Below, piece after piece: positions 19,001 to 27,379 of a stretch of DNA of 64,000 nucleotides. Origin of the DNA: Nostoc sp. LEGE 06077 (GTDB lineage Bacteria; Cyanobacteriota; Cyanobacteriia; Cyanobacteriales; Nostocaceae); NCBI RefSeq assembly GCF_015207705.1, contig NZ_JADEWI010000005.1:1-64000 (forward strand). The letters run 5' to 3'. The notes beneath the pieces were generated by a model. It worked only from the letters and a program-made list of their open reading frames with translations. It was not told the origin of the DNA and did no database searches. Every line of letters starts with the position of its first letter. The stretch's first letter is position 1. A program made the translations under genes and the position numbers.

Positions 19001-19259
19001 AAATATAACCATTGTCGTAGGTTTCTAATGATAATGGCTGAATTATCCCCGCAATTTGTAGATTTTTGCTAATAGTGTATTGATTACGAAGTTGTAGTAG
19101 TTCGTTGAAACTCGGATATTCTGAAGTCAACAATTTGATGACGACTGGGAGTTGATCTGATTCACGAATAGCTCGATATACTTTGGTTCTGGAGCCTATA
19201 TAAAGTTGTGAGTTAATTTTATACCCAGGAATGATGGGGCTAGAGTTGACTATCGCCAT
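13014..19259 (-). CDS. Giant Ser/Thr kinase - AAA ATPase - GAF - PAS - histidine kinase fusion
   Basis: A 2081-residue signalling protein of the HstK type common in Nostoc. In order: a Ser/Thr kinase domain (about residues 14-275; catalytic loop HKDIKPANI, DFS in place of DFG); an AAA/STAND-like ATPase with Walker A GFSGIGKTA (about 330) and Walker B VMFLDDLQWAD; a long TPR-like helical region; GAF (about 1370-1510); two PAS domains (about 1550-1810); a coiled coil; HisKA with GIAHEMNNPLGF; and HATPase with DNGKGIS and GKGTGIGLA. There is no terminal receiver. The DFG-to-DFS change still keeps the metal-binding Asp. It probably integrates several signals in the cytoplasm; the target is unknown. 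It is convergent with the smaller kinase, their stops 102 bases apart. Confidence 0.92.
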   Translation of the reverse strand: MAIVNSSPIIPGYKINSQLYIGSRTKVYRAIRESDQLPVVIKLLTSEYPSFNELLQLRNQYTISKNLQIAGIIQPLSLETYDNGYILVMADTGGIALREYIQTHTLSLAEFLIIAIQLITSLHELHQNRVIHKDIKPANILIHPQTKQIQLIDFSIASLLPKETQQINSLNVLEGTLTYISPEQTGRMNRGIDYRSDFYSLGVTFYELLTGKLPFNCDDPMELVHCHLAKIPHEIKSEKIPQVLSDIVMKLMAKNAEDRYQSALGLKYDLEFCLDQLQDTEEITDFKIGQRDVCDRFLIPEKLYGREAEVNSLLQAFDRVANGTSEMMLVAGFSGIGKTAVVNEVHKPITRQQGYFIKGKFDQFNRNIPFSAFVQALRDLMGQLLSESDTNLVQWRSQILEVVGDNGQVLIEVIPELELVIGKQTPAPELSGTAAQNRFNVLFQKFIAIFTTSDHPLVMFLDDLQWADLASLQLIKLLMEDENYLLLLGAYRDNEVSPAHPLILTVEEMKKAGKTINTITLAPLAHQDVNQLVADTLRCETERYSKTRPLTELIERKTQGNPFFITQFLKALYEDGEITFNPQHGYWECDITQIQALSLTDDVVEFVAKQLQKLPDETQNVLKLAACIGNSFDLKTLAIVSLQSVTDAATALWKAVQEGLVLPTSQTYKFFQIESQKQTDSQKNVDDDSVNLTYRFLHDRIQQAAYKLIAEDHKQATHLAIGQLLYANTLDTQLDAHIFEIVNHLNKGIDLITQPDEQLKLAQLNLMAGCKAKSAIAYNAAVNYFTQGIDLLPADAWTKHYELTLNLHHQRLEAACLNTDFDKLTPWGDIVLQFATSVLDTIKVHETRMMAFRSQGKFAEVVETGLQVLKLLGVEFPEQPTMADIGTAAQQAQKLWQERAPLSLLDLPAMNDPHQLAAMQILTKLVPSAHIAVPPLLPLLIFKQVEISIKFGNSSIAIFSYADYGLILCGVMGDIDAGYEFGQLSLKLLEKYQINAFKSRAYFIVNSFICHWKEPLSQSIQFLLEGYQNGLETGDWECVALNLMTYGQYSYWSGRELIALSEEMEAYRQVIRQVKQEATLKYHECYQQTILNLLGASEIPYLLAGEVFNATQVLPHLQATHNRVGLFHVSLSQAILCYLFGEYEQAWEQATVAEQHNDAGIGYFMVVVRVFYDALIHLAQYEKADAEQQSVILERVNSHQEKLQNWANLAPFNHQHRWQLIAAEKCRVLGQYYDAMAHYDLAIAGAKTHGYLQEEALSNELAAKFYRNWGKEKVAAGYMQEAYYCYARWGSRAKTKDLENRYANLLQLILQQKVQSLNILETVSVKGNPPVPVHSFQEQSCSSSSSLNVALDFSAILKASYAISGTIQLDELLKQLTQLILQHSGGDRCALILPDNQGEWQVRAIATPDKIELFCEPLEDNPNLPVKFIQYVKNTQEIVVIDELQTDLPVIDEYLVQRQPKSLLCLPILNQGNLIGILYLKNHCASRVFTSDRILILNFLCTQAAISLKNASLYQDSQIYAQQLEQSLDQLRLSETRFQKLADNIPGLIYQIRIQADGSSSVSYVSSGCQTLYEVAAEDIMSGKYSLRDFEHPDDQAEAFRATMKSAQNLTPFQHEWRIITPNGNIKWVKAASQPELRENGEMVWDGILIDISDRKRAEQEQQRLLRILDATPDIVGIADANGNSLYINPAGQRVWQMNTGFHISTITPPIAMAHLQTVGIPTAIHQGTWSGESAIFDIQGNEIPVSQVIIAHKNAADEVEYISTIIRDIRDRKQTEAAIQQKSQDLEKALQKLQQAQLQMVQNEKMSALGNLVAGIAHEMNNPLGFISASLKQAQPTLSDITEHLKLYQQALPNPQDEILDHAEEIDLDYSLEDLPKILDAMVMACERLNNISTSLRTFSRADQNYKVLFNINEGIDSTILILKHRLKANEHHPEIIVVTDYDSLQPIACFPGQLNQVFMNIMANAIDALEESSVGRSFENIKLNPHKIIVRTVIDHHNVKISIADNGKGISEEVKTHIFDYLFTTKGVGKGTGIGLAIARQIVEEKHGGKIAVNSVLGQGTEFVIFLPLTDESSKNGVT

Positions 19260-19452
19260 CTATACATACCTCATGTCATCAAAAAGTAGTGCAGAATGTT
19301 TCTACATTCCGTTATTATTCCCATTAACTAGATGTTGACTAACAATATACAGAGGTAGGATTCAGGCAAAAAGATTGTCTGGGGAGACTGGGTGTAAGAG
19401 TTTTGCTCATTGTCATACCCTCACACCCAGATGTTTCTTGAGGATTCAGGCA

Positions 19453-19803
<351 letters not shown>

Positions 19804-19876
19804 TCATTTGTTATTTGTCATTTGCCAATTGTCAATAATAAGACGGACGGATGACTAATGACTAAGGAATAAAATA

Positions 19877-21406
19877 ATGCTGGCGAGAGTCTGGAGTGCA
19901 TCAATTGTTGGCATCGATGCGGTAAAGGTGGGGGTAGAAGTCGATGTATCAGGGGGATTACCAGGAATTATTGTCTTGGGGCTTCCAGATAGTGCAGTTC
20001 AGGAATCGAAAGAAAGGGTGAAGGCTACTTTAAAAAATGCTGGTTTTGCCTTTCCTATGCGGAAAATTGTGATTAACTTGACTCCCGCAGATTTACGCAA
20101 AGAAGGCCCTTGTTTTGATTTGCCGATTAGTGTGGGTATTTTAGCGGCTTCTGAGCAAATTCATGCTGATTTATTGGGAGATTATCTATTCTTGGGTGAG
20201 GTTTCCCTAGATGGTAGCTTAAGGCCTGTGGCTGGGGTTCTACCCATCGCCGCGACTGCCCAAAAAATGGGAATTACGGGTTTAGTTGTACCTGCTGACA
20301 ATGCCCAAGAAGCGGCTGTGGTTAAAGGATTGGCTGTTTATGGTTGTCAAAGTATATCGGAAGTAGTTGATTTATTAAATAATCCTGGACGTTACCAACC
20401 TGTAAAAATAAATGATGTAGTCGAGACAGTACAAGTATCTTATCCTAATGCAGATTTGCACGATGTTAAAGGACAAGCTCATGGGCGACGTGCTTTAGAA
20501 ATTGCAGCAGCAGGCGGACATAATTTGGTATTTGTCGGGCCTCCCGGAAGCGGGAAAACGATGTTAGCTAGACGCTTGTCGGGGATTTTACCACCGCTGG
20601 AATTTTCCGAGGCTTTGGAAGTGACGCGGATTCATTCTGTTGCTGGCTTATTAAAAAATCGCGGTTCCTTAGTGCGCGATCGCCCTTTTCGCAGTCCTCA
20701 CCATTCCGCATCCGGCCCTTCTTTGGTTGGTGGTGGTAGTTTTCCCCGTCCAGGAGAAATCTCGTTATCTCACAGAGGTATACTTTTTCTCGATGAACTC
20801 ACGGAATTTAAGCGGGATGTTTTAGAATTTCTGCGTCAGCCTTTAGAAGATGGTTATGTCACCATTTCCCGCACTAGACAATCTGTGGTTTTTCCCGCGC
20901 AGTTTACTTTAGTGGCGAGTACCAATCCCTGTCCTTGTGGTTACTACGGCGATACCATTCAACAGTGTACCTGTTCGCCCAGACAACGAGAACAATATTG
21001 GGCAAAACTATCTGGGCCGTTGATGGACAGAATTGATTTGCAAGTGGCAGTGAATCGCCTCAAACCAGAGGAAATTACCCAACAACCGATGGGGGAATCA
21101 TCAAAATCTGTACGGGAAAGAGTTCAACAAGCACGAGATCGCAGTATTCACCGTTTCCAATCAGAAACAAGTCTGCGGTGCAATGCTCAAATGCAAAGCC
21201 GACATCTGCAACAATGGTGCAAGCTAGATGATGCTAGTCGTTCTTTATTAGAAGCCGCCATCAATAAATTAGGTTTATCAGCGAGGGCAAGTGATCGCAT
21301 TCTTAAAGTTGCTCGGACTATTGCAGATTTAGCCGGAGATGATGATTTGCAAGCTTATCATGTCGCCGAAGCTATTCAGTATCGCACCATCGATAGAATG
21401 TTGTAA
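19877..21406 (+). CDS. YifB/ComM-family Mg-chelatase-like AAA ATPase
   Basis: A 509-residue protein of the YifB (ComM) family. An N-terminal Lon-protease-S5-like domain (about residues 1-165) precedes an AAA+ core with Walker A GPPGSGKTM (about 218) and Walker B ILFLDELTEF. The C-terminal domain contains a zinc-like cluster CPCGYYGD...CTC. In naturally competent bacteria ComM is a hexameric helicase that helps extend heteroduplex during transformation. The same role is plausible but not shown here. The start ATG at 19877 matches the family N-terminus (MLARVWSASIVGIDA). Confidence 0.9.
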   Translation: MLARVWSASIVGIDAVKVGVEVDVSGGLPGIIVLGLPDSAVQESKERVKATLKNAGFAFPMRKIVINLTPADLRKEGPCFDLPISVGILAASEQIHADLLGDYLFLGEVSLDGSLRPVAGVLPIAATAQKMGITGLVVPADNAQEAAVVKGLAVYGCQSISEVVDLLNNPGRYQPVKINDVVETVQVSYPNADLHDVKGQAHGRRALEIAAAGGHNLVFVGPPGSGKTMLARRLSGILPPLEFSEALEVTRIHSVAGLLKNRGSLVRDRPFRSPHHSASGPSLVGGGSFPRPGEISLSHRGILFLDELTEFKRDVLEFLRQPLEDGYVTISRTRQSVVFPAQFTLVASTNPCPCGYYGDTIQQCTCSPRQREQYWAKLSGPLMDRIDLQVAVNRLKPEEITQQPMGESSKSVRERVQQARDRSIHRFQSETSLRCNAQMQSRHLQQWCKLDDASRSLLEAAINKLGLSARASDRILKVARTIADLAGDDDLQAYHVAEAIQYRTIDRML

Positions 21407-21430
21407 AAAAAAAACTATTGAAAATACTGA

Positions 21431-21452
21431 GTGCTGAGTGCCTACTCAGCAC
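21431..21452. repeat. Perfect hairpin built from ACTCAGC heptamers
   Basis: GTGCTGAGT (21431-21439) and ACTCAGCAC (21444-21452) form a 9-bp stem with a GCCT loop just after the yifB stop. There is no T-run, so it may be an RNA-stabilising hairpin rather than a true terminator. It is the same heptamer class as 2391-2413. Confidence 0.65.
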
Positions 21453-21576
21453 TTTGCTATAAATTCTGTCTTCAGAAAGCTGCACAAACCCCTTTAGGAA
21501 GATGTCGCTATTTATAAAATCAGTATCAAATATATCAAGGAAGAAAGCGATATCCTCCAACAAGGAGACTAAGTAA

Positions 21577-22491
21577 ATGAATTTTCAGGCAATTGTGGGG
21601 CTGTTTCAAGAAACTTTTCAAGAATGGAGTGAAGATAAAGCTTCGCGTTTAGCCGCAGCATTAGCTTATTACACGATTTTTTCCATCGCACCGTTGTTAA
21701 TTATTGTCATTGCGATCGCTGGTGCCGTATTTGGCGAAGAGGCGGCTAGAGGTGAAATTGTGCGGCAAATTCAAGGTTTAGTCGGTAGAGATGGAGCCGA
21801 GTTTATCGAAATCGCTATCCGCAACGCCAGCCAACCAAAAACCGGGGCGATCGCTTCCATTATTAGTATTTTACTCTTACTTTTGGGTGCTACAGGCTTA
21901 TTTACTGAACTTCAAGACGCTCTAAATACAATTTGGGAAGTTCAACCCAAACCCGGAAGGGCGATGAAAAATGTTGTGCGTCAGCGTGCGTTATCCTTTG
22001 CGATGATTTTGGGGATTGGTTTTTTACTCTTAGTCACATTGGTAATTAGTACAGCTTTGACAGCAATAGTGGGATATTTTAGCAACTTACTCCCAGGTGT
22101 GGATATTATTTGGCGCATCATGAACTTTTTACTTTCTTTTACAATTAGCACACTACTATTTGGGCTAATTTTCAAAGTTTTACCAGATGTCAAAATTACC
22201 TGGAACGATGTGTTAATTGGTGCTGTCATCACTTCACTGTTGTTTTCTTTGGGGCGCTATTTATTAGGTCAATATCTTGGTAATAGTAGTTTTGGCTCAA
22301 CTTATGGTGCAGCTGGTTCACTAGTAGTCATTCTTGCTTGGGTTTATTATGCCGCCCAAATTCTGTTTTTTGGCGCAGAGTTTACGCAAGTTTATGCCCG
22401 AAGATATGGTAGCGGTATTCGACCAACCCGCAATGCCATACCGATGAATAATAATGGTCAATCGAAACGCATCAAAAGCGATCGCCGATAA
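21577..22491 (+). CDS. YihY/UPF0761-family membrane protein
   Basis: A 304-residue inner-membrane protein with six predicted transmembrane helices. The family N-terminus W-x-x-D-x-A-S-R-L-A-A-A-L-A-Y-Y-T-I-F-S is at residues 17-35, and there is a basic C-terminal tail. Formerly annotated as ribonuclease BN, the family has no such activity and its function is unsettled. The gene is followed 29 bases later by a DUF421 gene in the same direction, suggesting co-transcription. Confidence 0.88.
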   Translation: MNFQAIVGLFQETFQEWSEDKASRLAAALAYYTIFSIAPLLIIVIAIAGAVFGEEAARGEIVRQIQGLVGRDGAEFIEIAIRNASQPKTGAIASIISILLLLLGATGLFTELQDALNTIWEVQPKPGRAMKNVVRQRALSFAMILGIGFLLLVTLVISTALTAIVGYFSNLLPGVDIIWRIMNFLLSFTISTLLFGLIFKVLPDVKITWNDVLIGAVITSLLFSLGRYLLGQYLGNSSFGSTYGAAGSLVVILAWVYYAAQILFFGAEFTQVYARRYGSGIRPTRNAIPMNNNGQSKRIKSDRR

Positions 22492-22520
22492 ATATTCTCT
22501 CAAAACTTAAAGACCCAAAA

Positions 22521-23054
22521 ATGGACAAATGGTTTTATATTGATTGGCCGGCAATTTTTGTACCAAGTATCAGCATTTTTGAATTAATTATTCGGGGTTC
22601 GCTGGTTTATCTGGCGTTGTTCTCAGTCTTACGCTTTCTTCCTAGCCGACAGATAGGCACCTTGGGAATCACAGATTTACTAGTAGTTGTATTATTTGCT
22701 GAAGCAGCCCAAAATGCAATGGCCAGTCACTATACATCAATTACTGAAGGTGGAACTCTTGTAGGCACAGTGATTTTTTGGAGTTACTTTCTCAACTGGT
22801 TAGGTTATAAATTGCCAAAGTTTCAGCGTTTTCTCAATCCTCCACCTCTGCTATTAGTGAAAAATGGGCAAATGATTGACCGACATCTCAAAAAAGCACT
22901 GATTACAGAAGATGAGTTGATGAGTAAGTTACGTCAGCAAGGAGTCGAATTTGTCGCTGAGGTTAAGTTAGCTTATATGGAATCTGATGGCAGTATCAGT
23001 ATCATCACCTCAGACACAGCTACTCTTTCTCCATCTCAACAAAAAGTACTATGA
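22521..23054 (+). CDS. DUF421 (YetF-type) membrane protein
   Basis: A 177-residue protein with three N-terminal transmembrane helices (about residues 15-95) and a cytoplasmic domain from about residue 105. The helix block LPSRQIGTLGITDLLVVVLF and the C-terminal pattern PPLLLVKNGQMI fit the DUF421/YetF family. Function is unknown; some Bacillus members affect spore membranes. It is probably in an operon with the preceding YihY-like gene. Confidence 0.85.
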   Translation: MDKWFYIDWPAIFVPSISIFELIIRGSLVYLALFSVLRFLPSRQIGTLGITDLLVVVLFAEAAQNAMASHYTSITEGGTLVGTVIFWSYFLNWLGYKLPKFQRFLNPPPLLLVKNGQMIDRHLKKALITEDELMSKLRQQGVEFVAEVKLAYMESDGSISIITSDTATLSPSQQKVL

Positions 23055-23055
23055 A

Positions 23056-23079
23056 GAGTGCTGAGTGCTGAGTGCTGAG
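23056..23079. repeat. Short tandem heptamer repeat (GAGTGCT, three units)
   Basis: GAGTGCT is repeated three times plus GAG, two bases after the DUF421 stop codon. It is the same family as the repeat at 2391-2413, in the opposite orientation. Confidence 0.8.
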
Positions 23080-23209
23080 ATAAAAAAGACCATCTAAGTT
23101 CTATTTAGAAGACAACCCTGTTCCCTATCCCCTGCAACCTATTCCCTTCTTCTTGTATATCTAGGCTAATTAAACTGTAAAATATGACAGTTGTATTCTG
23201 CCGCGAACG

Positions 23210-24505
23210 TTGATTGAGCGTTATACCTTGCCCGAAATGGGCAACCTGTGGACTGAATTTTATAAATTCCAAACCTGGCTTCAGGTAGAGATTGCAGCTT
23301 GTGAAGCCCAAGCTGAACTGGGTTACATTCCCTCTGGTGCAGTTGCGGAAATCAAAGCTAAGGCTAATTTTGAGCCTAAGCGGATTCTCGAAATTGAAGC
23401 GGAAGTCCGTCATGATGTCATCGCTTTCTTGACAAATGTCAATGAATATGTTGGTGAAGCGGGACGTTATATTCACTTAGGCTTAACCAGTTCTGATGTA
23501 TTGGATACCGCTTTAGCACTGCAAATGGTTGCCAGCTTGGATGTAATATCCCAAAGACTGGCAGATTTGATTGAGGCAATTCGCCACAAGGCACGGGAAC
23601 ATAAAAATACAGTGATGATTGGGCGATCGCATGGTATCCACGCCGAACCCATCACCTTTGGTTTTAAGTTAGCTGGTTGGTTGGCGGAAGTATTGCGTCA
23701 TCAAGAACGGCTGAAAATTCTCCGCGAAACCATTGCTGTAGGCAAGATTTCCGGTGCAGTGGGAACTTATGCCAACATTGAACCCCGTGTAGAAGCGATC
23801 GCCTGTGAAAAACTCGGACTCAAACCCGATACAGCTTCCACACAAGTAATTTCCCGCGATCGTCACGCCGATTACGTACAGCAATTGGCATTATTGGCAG
23901 CATCCATTGAACGTTTTGCCGTGGAAATTCGCAATCTGCAAAAAACCGACGTTTTGGAAGTTGAAGAATTCTTCGCCAAAGGCCAAAAGGGTTCCAGTGC
24001 AATGCCCCACAAACGCAATCCCATCCGTTCTGAAAGATTAACGGGGATGGCGCGTTTAGTCAGAAGTCATGCAGGTGCAACTTTAGAAAACGTGGCTTTG
24101 TGGCATGAACGGGACATTTCCCATAGTTCTGTAGAACGGGTTGTGTTACCAGATGCTTGTATTACGACGCACTTTATGTTGGTAGAAATCACCGACCTAG
24201 TGCAGAATTTACTGGTGTACCCTGAGAACATGGCGCGAAATCTCAACTGCTATGGCGGTGTAGTCTTCAGCCAAAGAGTACTACTCACCTTAGTAGAAAA
24301 GGGTTTTAGCCGGGAAGAAGCTTATGCGATCGTGCAACAAAGCGCCCACGCTGCTTGGAATAAACCAGAAGGAAATTTTCACGATTTAATTAGTCAAGAT
24401 CCGCGAGTTAGCGAAAAACTCTCGCCAGCAGAAATTGAAAAGTGTTTTGATCCGCAACACCATCTCCAGCATTTGGATGAAGTTTACAAGCGGTTGGATA
24501 TTTAG
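23210..24505 (+). CDS. purB: Adenylosuccinate lyase
   Basis: A 431-residue PurB of the fumarase/aspartase superfamily. It cleaves SAICAR and adenylosuccinate in purine synthesis, releasing fumarate. The superfamily signature GSSAMPHKRNP lies near residue 263, and the catalytic His region GRSHGIHAEP near residue 142. The start appears to be TTG at 23210-23212 (MIERYTLPEMG matches the family N-terminus); no upstream ATG is in frame. A GC-rich hairpin follows the stop. Confidence 0.95.
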   Translation: MIERYTLPEMGNLWTEFYKFQTWLQVEIAACEAQAELGYIPSGAVAEIKAKANFEPKRILEIEAEVRHDVIAFLTNVNEYVGEAGRYIHLGLTSSDVLDTALALQMVASLDVISQRLADLIEAIRHKAREHKNTVMIGRSHGIHAEPITFGFKLAGWLAEVLRHQERLKILRETIAVGKISGAVGTYANIEPRVEAIACEKLGLKPDTASTQVISRDRHADYVQQLALLAASIERFAVEIRNLQKTDVLEVEEFFAKGQKGSSAMPHKRNPIRSERLTGMARLVRSHAGATLENVALWHERDISHSSVERVVLPDACITTHFMLVEITDLVQNLLVYPENMARNLNCYGGVVFSQRVLLTLVEKGFSREEAYAIVQQSAHAAWNKPEGNFHDLISQDPRVSEKLSPAEIEKCFDPQHHLQHLDEVYKRLDI

Positions 24506-24512
24506 TATATTT

Positions 24513-24534
24513 CCCCCCTTTCGGGGGGATTTTC
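24513..24534 (+). terminator. Rho-independent terminator of purB
   Basis: CCCCCC (24513-24518) and GGGGGG (24523-24528) form a stem around a TTTC loop, 7 bases after the purB stop and followed by ATTTT. The T-run is short but the stem is very stable. Confidence 0.75.
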
Positions 24535-24629
24535 GGAAAAATCAATCGTTAAATCATTTCTCTTTCTGCTGGAATTATTGTTAGGTGTGGGTAGTATAAG
24601 TAACAAATACTTATTTAGCACTTGCCCTA

Positions 24630-25178
24630 ATGGTTGAAATATTTGCCGTGCTTTCTGCTTCTGCGGCAGCAGGGTTAAGAATAGGCCTACCGCTATTGAT
24701 GATCGGACTGTTGCAGGGCAGCAACTTATGGTCGCAGACTCCGATTTTATCTCATATTTCCCCAAAAATTTTGTTATGCTTACTCACCAGTTGGTCATTA
24801 TTAGAATTTTTTGGTAGCAAAAAATTACTGGGACAGAGATTAATACAAATAGTTGAGTTATTTTTATCCCCCCTTGTGGGGGCAATAATGAGTTTAGCTG
24901 TGACTGAAGCGACAGCCACACCTGATTGGTTGATTGCCTTAACCGGTGGATTATTAGCTTTAGTATTACAACTTGTGCAAGTTGGTTGGTTTTATCGCTT
25001 GCGTGGCTTACCTTTGTGGGCAACTTTTCTTCAAGATACTCTCTGCGTTGCTTTAGTGTTATTTGCCTTTGGTGCGCCGTGGCAAGGAGGGATAATTGCC
25101 TTAATATTGCTGTGGTTTGCAGTGCGTAGTGCTAAACAATGGTACGACTGGCGTTATCAAAAGACCAGTATTTATTAA
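24630..25178 (+). CDS. DUF4126-family membrane protein
   Basis: A 182-residue hydrophobic protein with about five transmembrane helices. It starts MVEIFAVLSASAAAGLRIGL; the S-A-A-A-G-L-R pattern at the first helix is typical of DUF4126. A cytoplasmic end carries W-Y-D-W-R-Y. No function is known for the family. It stands alone between purB and a small envelope protein. Confidence 0.75.
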   Translation: MVEIFAVLSASAAAGLRIGLPLLMIGLLQGSNLWSQTPILSHISPKILLCLLTSWSLLEFFGSKKLLGQRLIQIVELFLSPLVGAIMSLAVTEATATPDWLIALTGGLLALVLQLVQVGWFYRLRGLPLWATFLQDTLCVALVLFAFGAPWQGGIIALILLWFAVRSAKQWYDWRYQKTSIY

Positions 25179-25194
25179 TCTGAACTATAAGTAG

Positions 25195-25252
25195 GGTGGG
25201 CATTTTCAGGAAAAATCTTCATCAATCGAGAATAGATTAGTTAATGCCCACC
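25195..25252. repeat. Inverted repeat GGTGGGCATT / AATGCCCACC
   Basis: Ten-base arms at 25195-25204 and 25243-25252 around a 38-base spacer, just after the DUF4126 gene. I recall this GTAGGGTGGGCAT-type repeat as frequent in cyanobacterial genomes. It may be a miniature mobile element or an mRNA-end hairpin. Confidence 0.65.
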
Positions 25253-25309
25253 TTATCATGCAAAGATCATGCAAAGTTTCTACTTTTTAATTACCCTTTT
25301 ACCCAAAAA

Positions 25310-25777
25310 TCAATATACCTGAACTTGGGCTAAACCATAGGGAACTTCTCTGGATAAACCGATATGTCCGCCAGAAATGTCATAGTAAACAAAGCTTCTA
25401 TTAGGAAAAGCATTGGCAAAGTCAATATTCCTAAAAGCAATATTGAGATTAGTGCCTGGAGGTATGGGTTGAGAGAAGTTAATTCTAATTCTGCGGTCAT
25501 CTTCTCTGGCGATACTAGCATCAACGCGCCGACCAGATTGATCGGTTACGTCGATATTGTCACTCACTTTAATAGCGTCTGAAGGTCTAACTATCAGGTA
25601 AGAAAGCGGTTGCATTCCTGTGTAGACATTAATTGTGTGAATATTATCATACCCACTTGTACTGCTAATTCGCGGAGCAGAGCTATTATAAGATATATCT
25701 TGTCGTTGGGCTTGAGCTGGAAGACAAGTCGCAGCGATCGCTAAACTCACACTAGACAATAAAATTAATTTTTTCAT
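25310..25777 (-). CDS. Secreted protein, DUF2808-like
   Basis: A 155-residue protein with a classical signal peptide: MKKLILLSSVSLAIAATCLP, cleavage likely after PAQA. The mature part is beta-rich and ends in YDISGGHIGLSREVPYGLAQ, resembling the DUF2808 family of cyanobacterial envelope proteins. I chose the ATG at 25775-25777 because GGAGG lies six bases upstream. A TTG two codons earlier is the alternative. It is probably periplasmic or cell-surface; function unknown. Confidence 0.7.
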   Translation of the reverse strand: MKKLILLSSVSLAIAATCLPAQAQRQDISYNSSAPRISSTSGYDNIHTINVYTGMQPLSYLIVRPSDAIKVSDNIDVTDQSGRRVDASIAREDDRRIRINFSQPIPPGTNLNIAFRNIDFANAFPNRSFVYYDISGGHIGLSREVPYGLAQVQVY

Positions 25778-25933
25778 TACCAACCTCCAAATAATTCAAT
25801 ACAACAGCGAACAGAAAATTCATACTCAACTTGCAGTTAAGTATCTTTTGTTTTTCCGTAATAATTAATTAGATTTACCCAGCAGAGAACAAATAAATCT
25901 TGTCTAATTAATTTCTAGATTAAAAATATTCAA

Positions 25934-26077
25934 GTGAAATTCCATCTTACTCAGGTGATATTACTCTTCTCATTCCTAGGTTTGAACTGTCAGCCACAGC
26001 ATCAAGCAATAAAATCACAGGAAAATCCAATTCAAATAATCCGCCCAGAAGATGCTAAAAGGGATTTTTATTTATAG
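25934..26077 (+). CDS. Possible small exported peptide (47 aa)
   Basis: GTG at 25934 opens a frame to TAG 26075-26077. It encodes KFHLTQVILLFSFLGLNCQP followed by a polar tail ending AKRDFYL. A basic start, a hydrophobic core and a Cys look like a lipoprotein leader, though the lipobox (GLNC) is weak. It could be a small lipoprotein or the start of a truncated gene. It lies in the 500-base gap before lgt, which otherwise shows nothing recognisable. Confidence 0.35.
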   Translation: MKFHLTQVILLFSFLGLNCQPQHQAIKSQENPIQIIRPEDAKRDFYL

Positions 26078-26290
26078 TCATTTTCGCCTGGAGATACAAG
26101 AGAAAATAATTAACCGCAGATGGACACAGATAAATTTGTACCTTTAAACTTAGTTCGAGGTAGGATATTTATTCAGTTTGAGTCTCTACAAACAAAACCT
26201 GCTCTAATGGTGTATAGACACAACTCCCCTACCAGTTATGGAGTTGTCAGCTGCTCAAGCTAAACACTGTAGTTATCTAGGTAGTTTTGC

Positions 26291-27145
26291 ATGGTACTGG
26301 ATATCTCTTCTTTGCCTTTGGCATTTCAATTTACTTCTCCAGGCCCGATTTTGGTGAAAATCGGCCCATTAACTATTCGCTGGTATGGCTTATTGATTGC
26401 TACGGCGGTGTTAGTGGGTGTCAGCCTGTCTCAGTACTTGGCAAAGCGCCGTAATGTTAATCCAGAGTTGCTGAGTGATTTGTCAATTTGGCTGGTAATT
26501 GGGGCAATTCCCGCAGCACGACTATATTATGTTTTGTTTGAATGGGCAGAATATGCCAAGCGTCCAGATAAGATTATCGCTATTTGGGAAGGTGGTATTG
26601 CGATTCATGGTGCCATTATTGGTGGAACTTTAGCCGCCTTAATTTTTGCCAGACTCAAGCGGGTTTCTTTTTGGCAATTAGCAGATTTAGTTGCACCTTC
26701 CCTGATTTTAGGACAGGCGATCGGGCGATGGGGTAATTTTTTTAATTCAGAAGCTTTTGGTAGTCCGACTAATTTACCTTGGAAGTTATATATTCCCCCA
26801 GAACGCCGCCCTTCAGGATTAGTAAATTTTGAATACTTTCATCCCACCTTTTTGTATGAATCGTTGTGGGATTTAATGGTATTTACCTTGCTATTAAATT
26901 TATTTTTACGGAGTGTATCTGGCAAACTACGCCTAAAAGCAGGCACTTTAATTATGGTTTACCTGACAGCCTACAGCACAGGTCGCTTTTGGATTGAAGG
27001 TTTACGCACTGATAGTTTAATGTTAGGGCCGCTGAGAATAGCCCAAGTTGTAAGTTTAACAGGCATTCTCGCCGGATTAGCTGGGTTAGCTTGGCTATAT
27101 TATCGTAAACGCCCATTACCTGATGTGGTTGCTTCGAGTGATTAG
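26291..27145 (+). CDS. lgt: Prolipoprotein diacylglyceryl transferase
   Basis: Lgt transfers diacylglycerol from phosphatidylglycerol to the lipobox Cys of prolipoproteins at the plasma membrane. The protein has 284 residues and about seven helices. The Lgt signature GRWGNFFN is at 145-152 and the conserved HG at 106-107. FrtA in this window is one plausible substrate. It is followed by cobM after about 230 bases that contain a candidate structured RNA. Confidence 0.95.
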   Translation: MVLDISSLPLAFQFTSPGPILVKIGPLTIRWYGLLIATAVLVGVSLSQYLAKRRNVNPELLSDLSIWLVIGAIPAARLYYVLFEWAEYAKRPDKIIAIWEGGIAIHGAIIGGTLAALIFARLKRVSFWQLADLVAPSLILGQAIGRWGNFFNSEAFGSPTNLPWKLYIPPERRPSGLVNFEYFHPTFLYESLWDLMVFTLLLNLFLRSVSGKLRLKAGTLIMVYLTAYSTGRFWIEGLRTDSLMLGPLRIAQVVSLTGILAGLAGLAWLYYRKRPLPDVVASSD

Positions 27146-27222
27146 GAAGAAAAAGTCTGAAGTCTGAAATTTCGTTTTTTAGCTTTCTACTATTTGACTA
27201 ATGACCAAAAATAAAAAATGCC

Positions 27223-27325
27223 CCAGATTTGATTCTAGGGCTTAACCAGGGTGCATCTACCATTCCACTCTTCTATCGTTAGAGGGTTAATCCGGAAGGA
27301 TACTGAGAAAATGCCAAAAAGTTTT
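27223..27325 (+). ncRNA. Candidate structured RNA upstream of cobM
   Basis: Between lgt and cobM the plus strand contains nested stems. CCCCAGA pairs with TCTAGGG (27223-27242, one mismatch). CTTAACC (27241-27247) pairs with GGTTAA (27285-27290) and encloses CTCT/AGAG (27268-27284). ATCC/GGAT closes a GGAA tetraloop (27290-27301). T-rich runs follow. It could be a small RNA or a leader controlling cobM. I see none of the conserved boxes of the cobalamin riboswitch. Confidence 0.35.
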
Positions 27326-27379
27326 TTTGAGATTTTTTTAATTACGGGTAAATACGTAGAAATAATATAAGTTTTTTGT

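Noticed and set aside
27223-27379. Cobalamin riboswitch before cobM
   Set aside because: None of the conserved B12-box sequence is present; only generic stems are visible.
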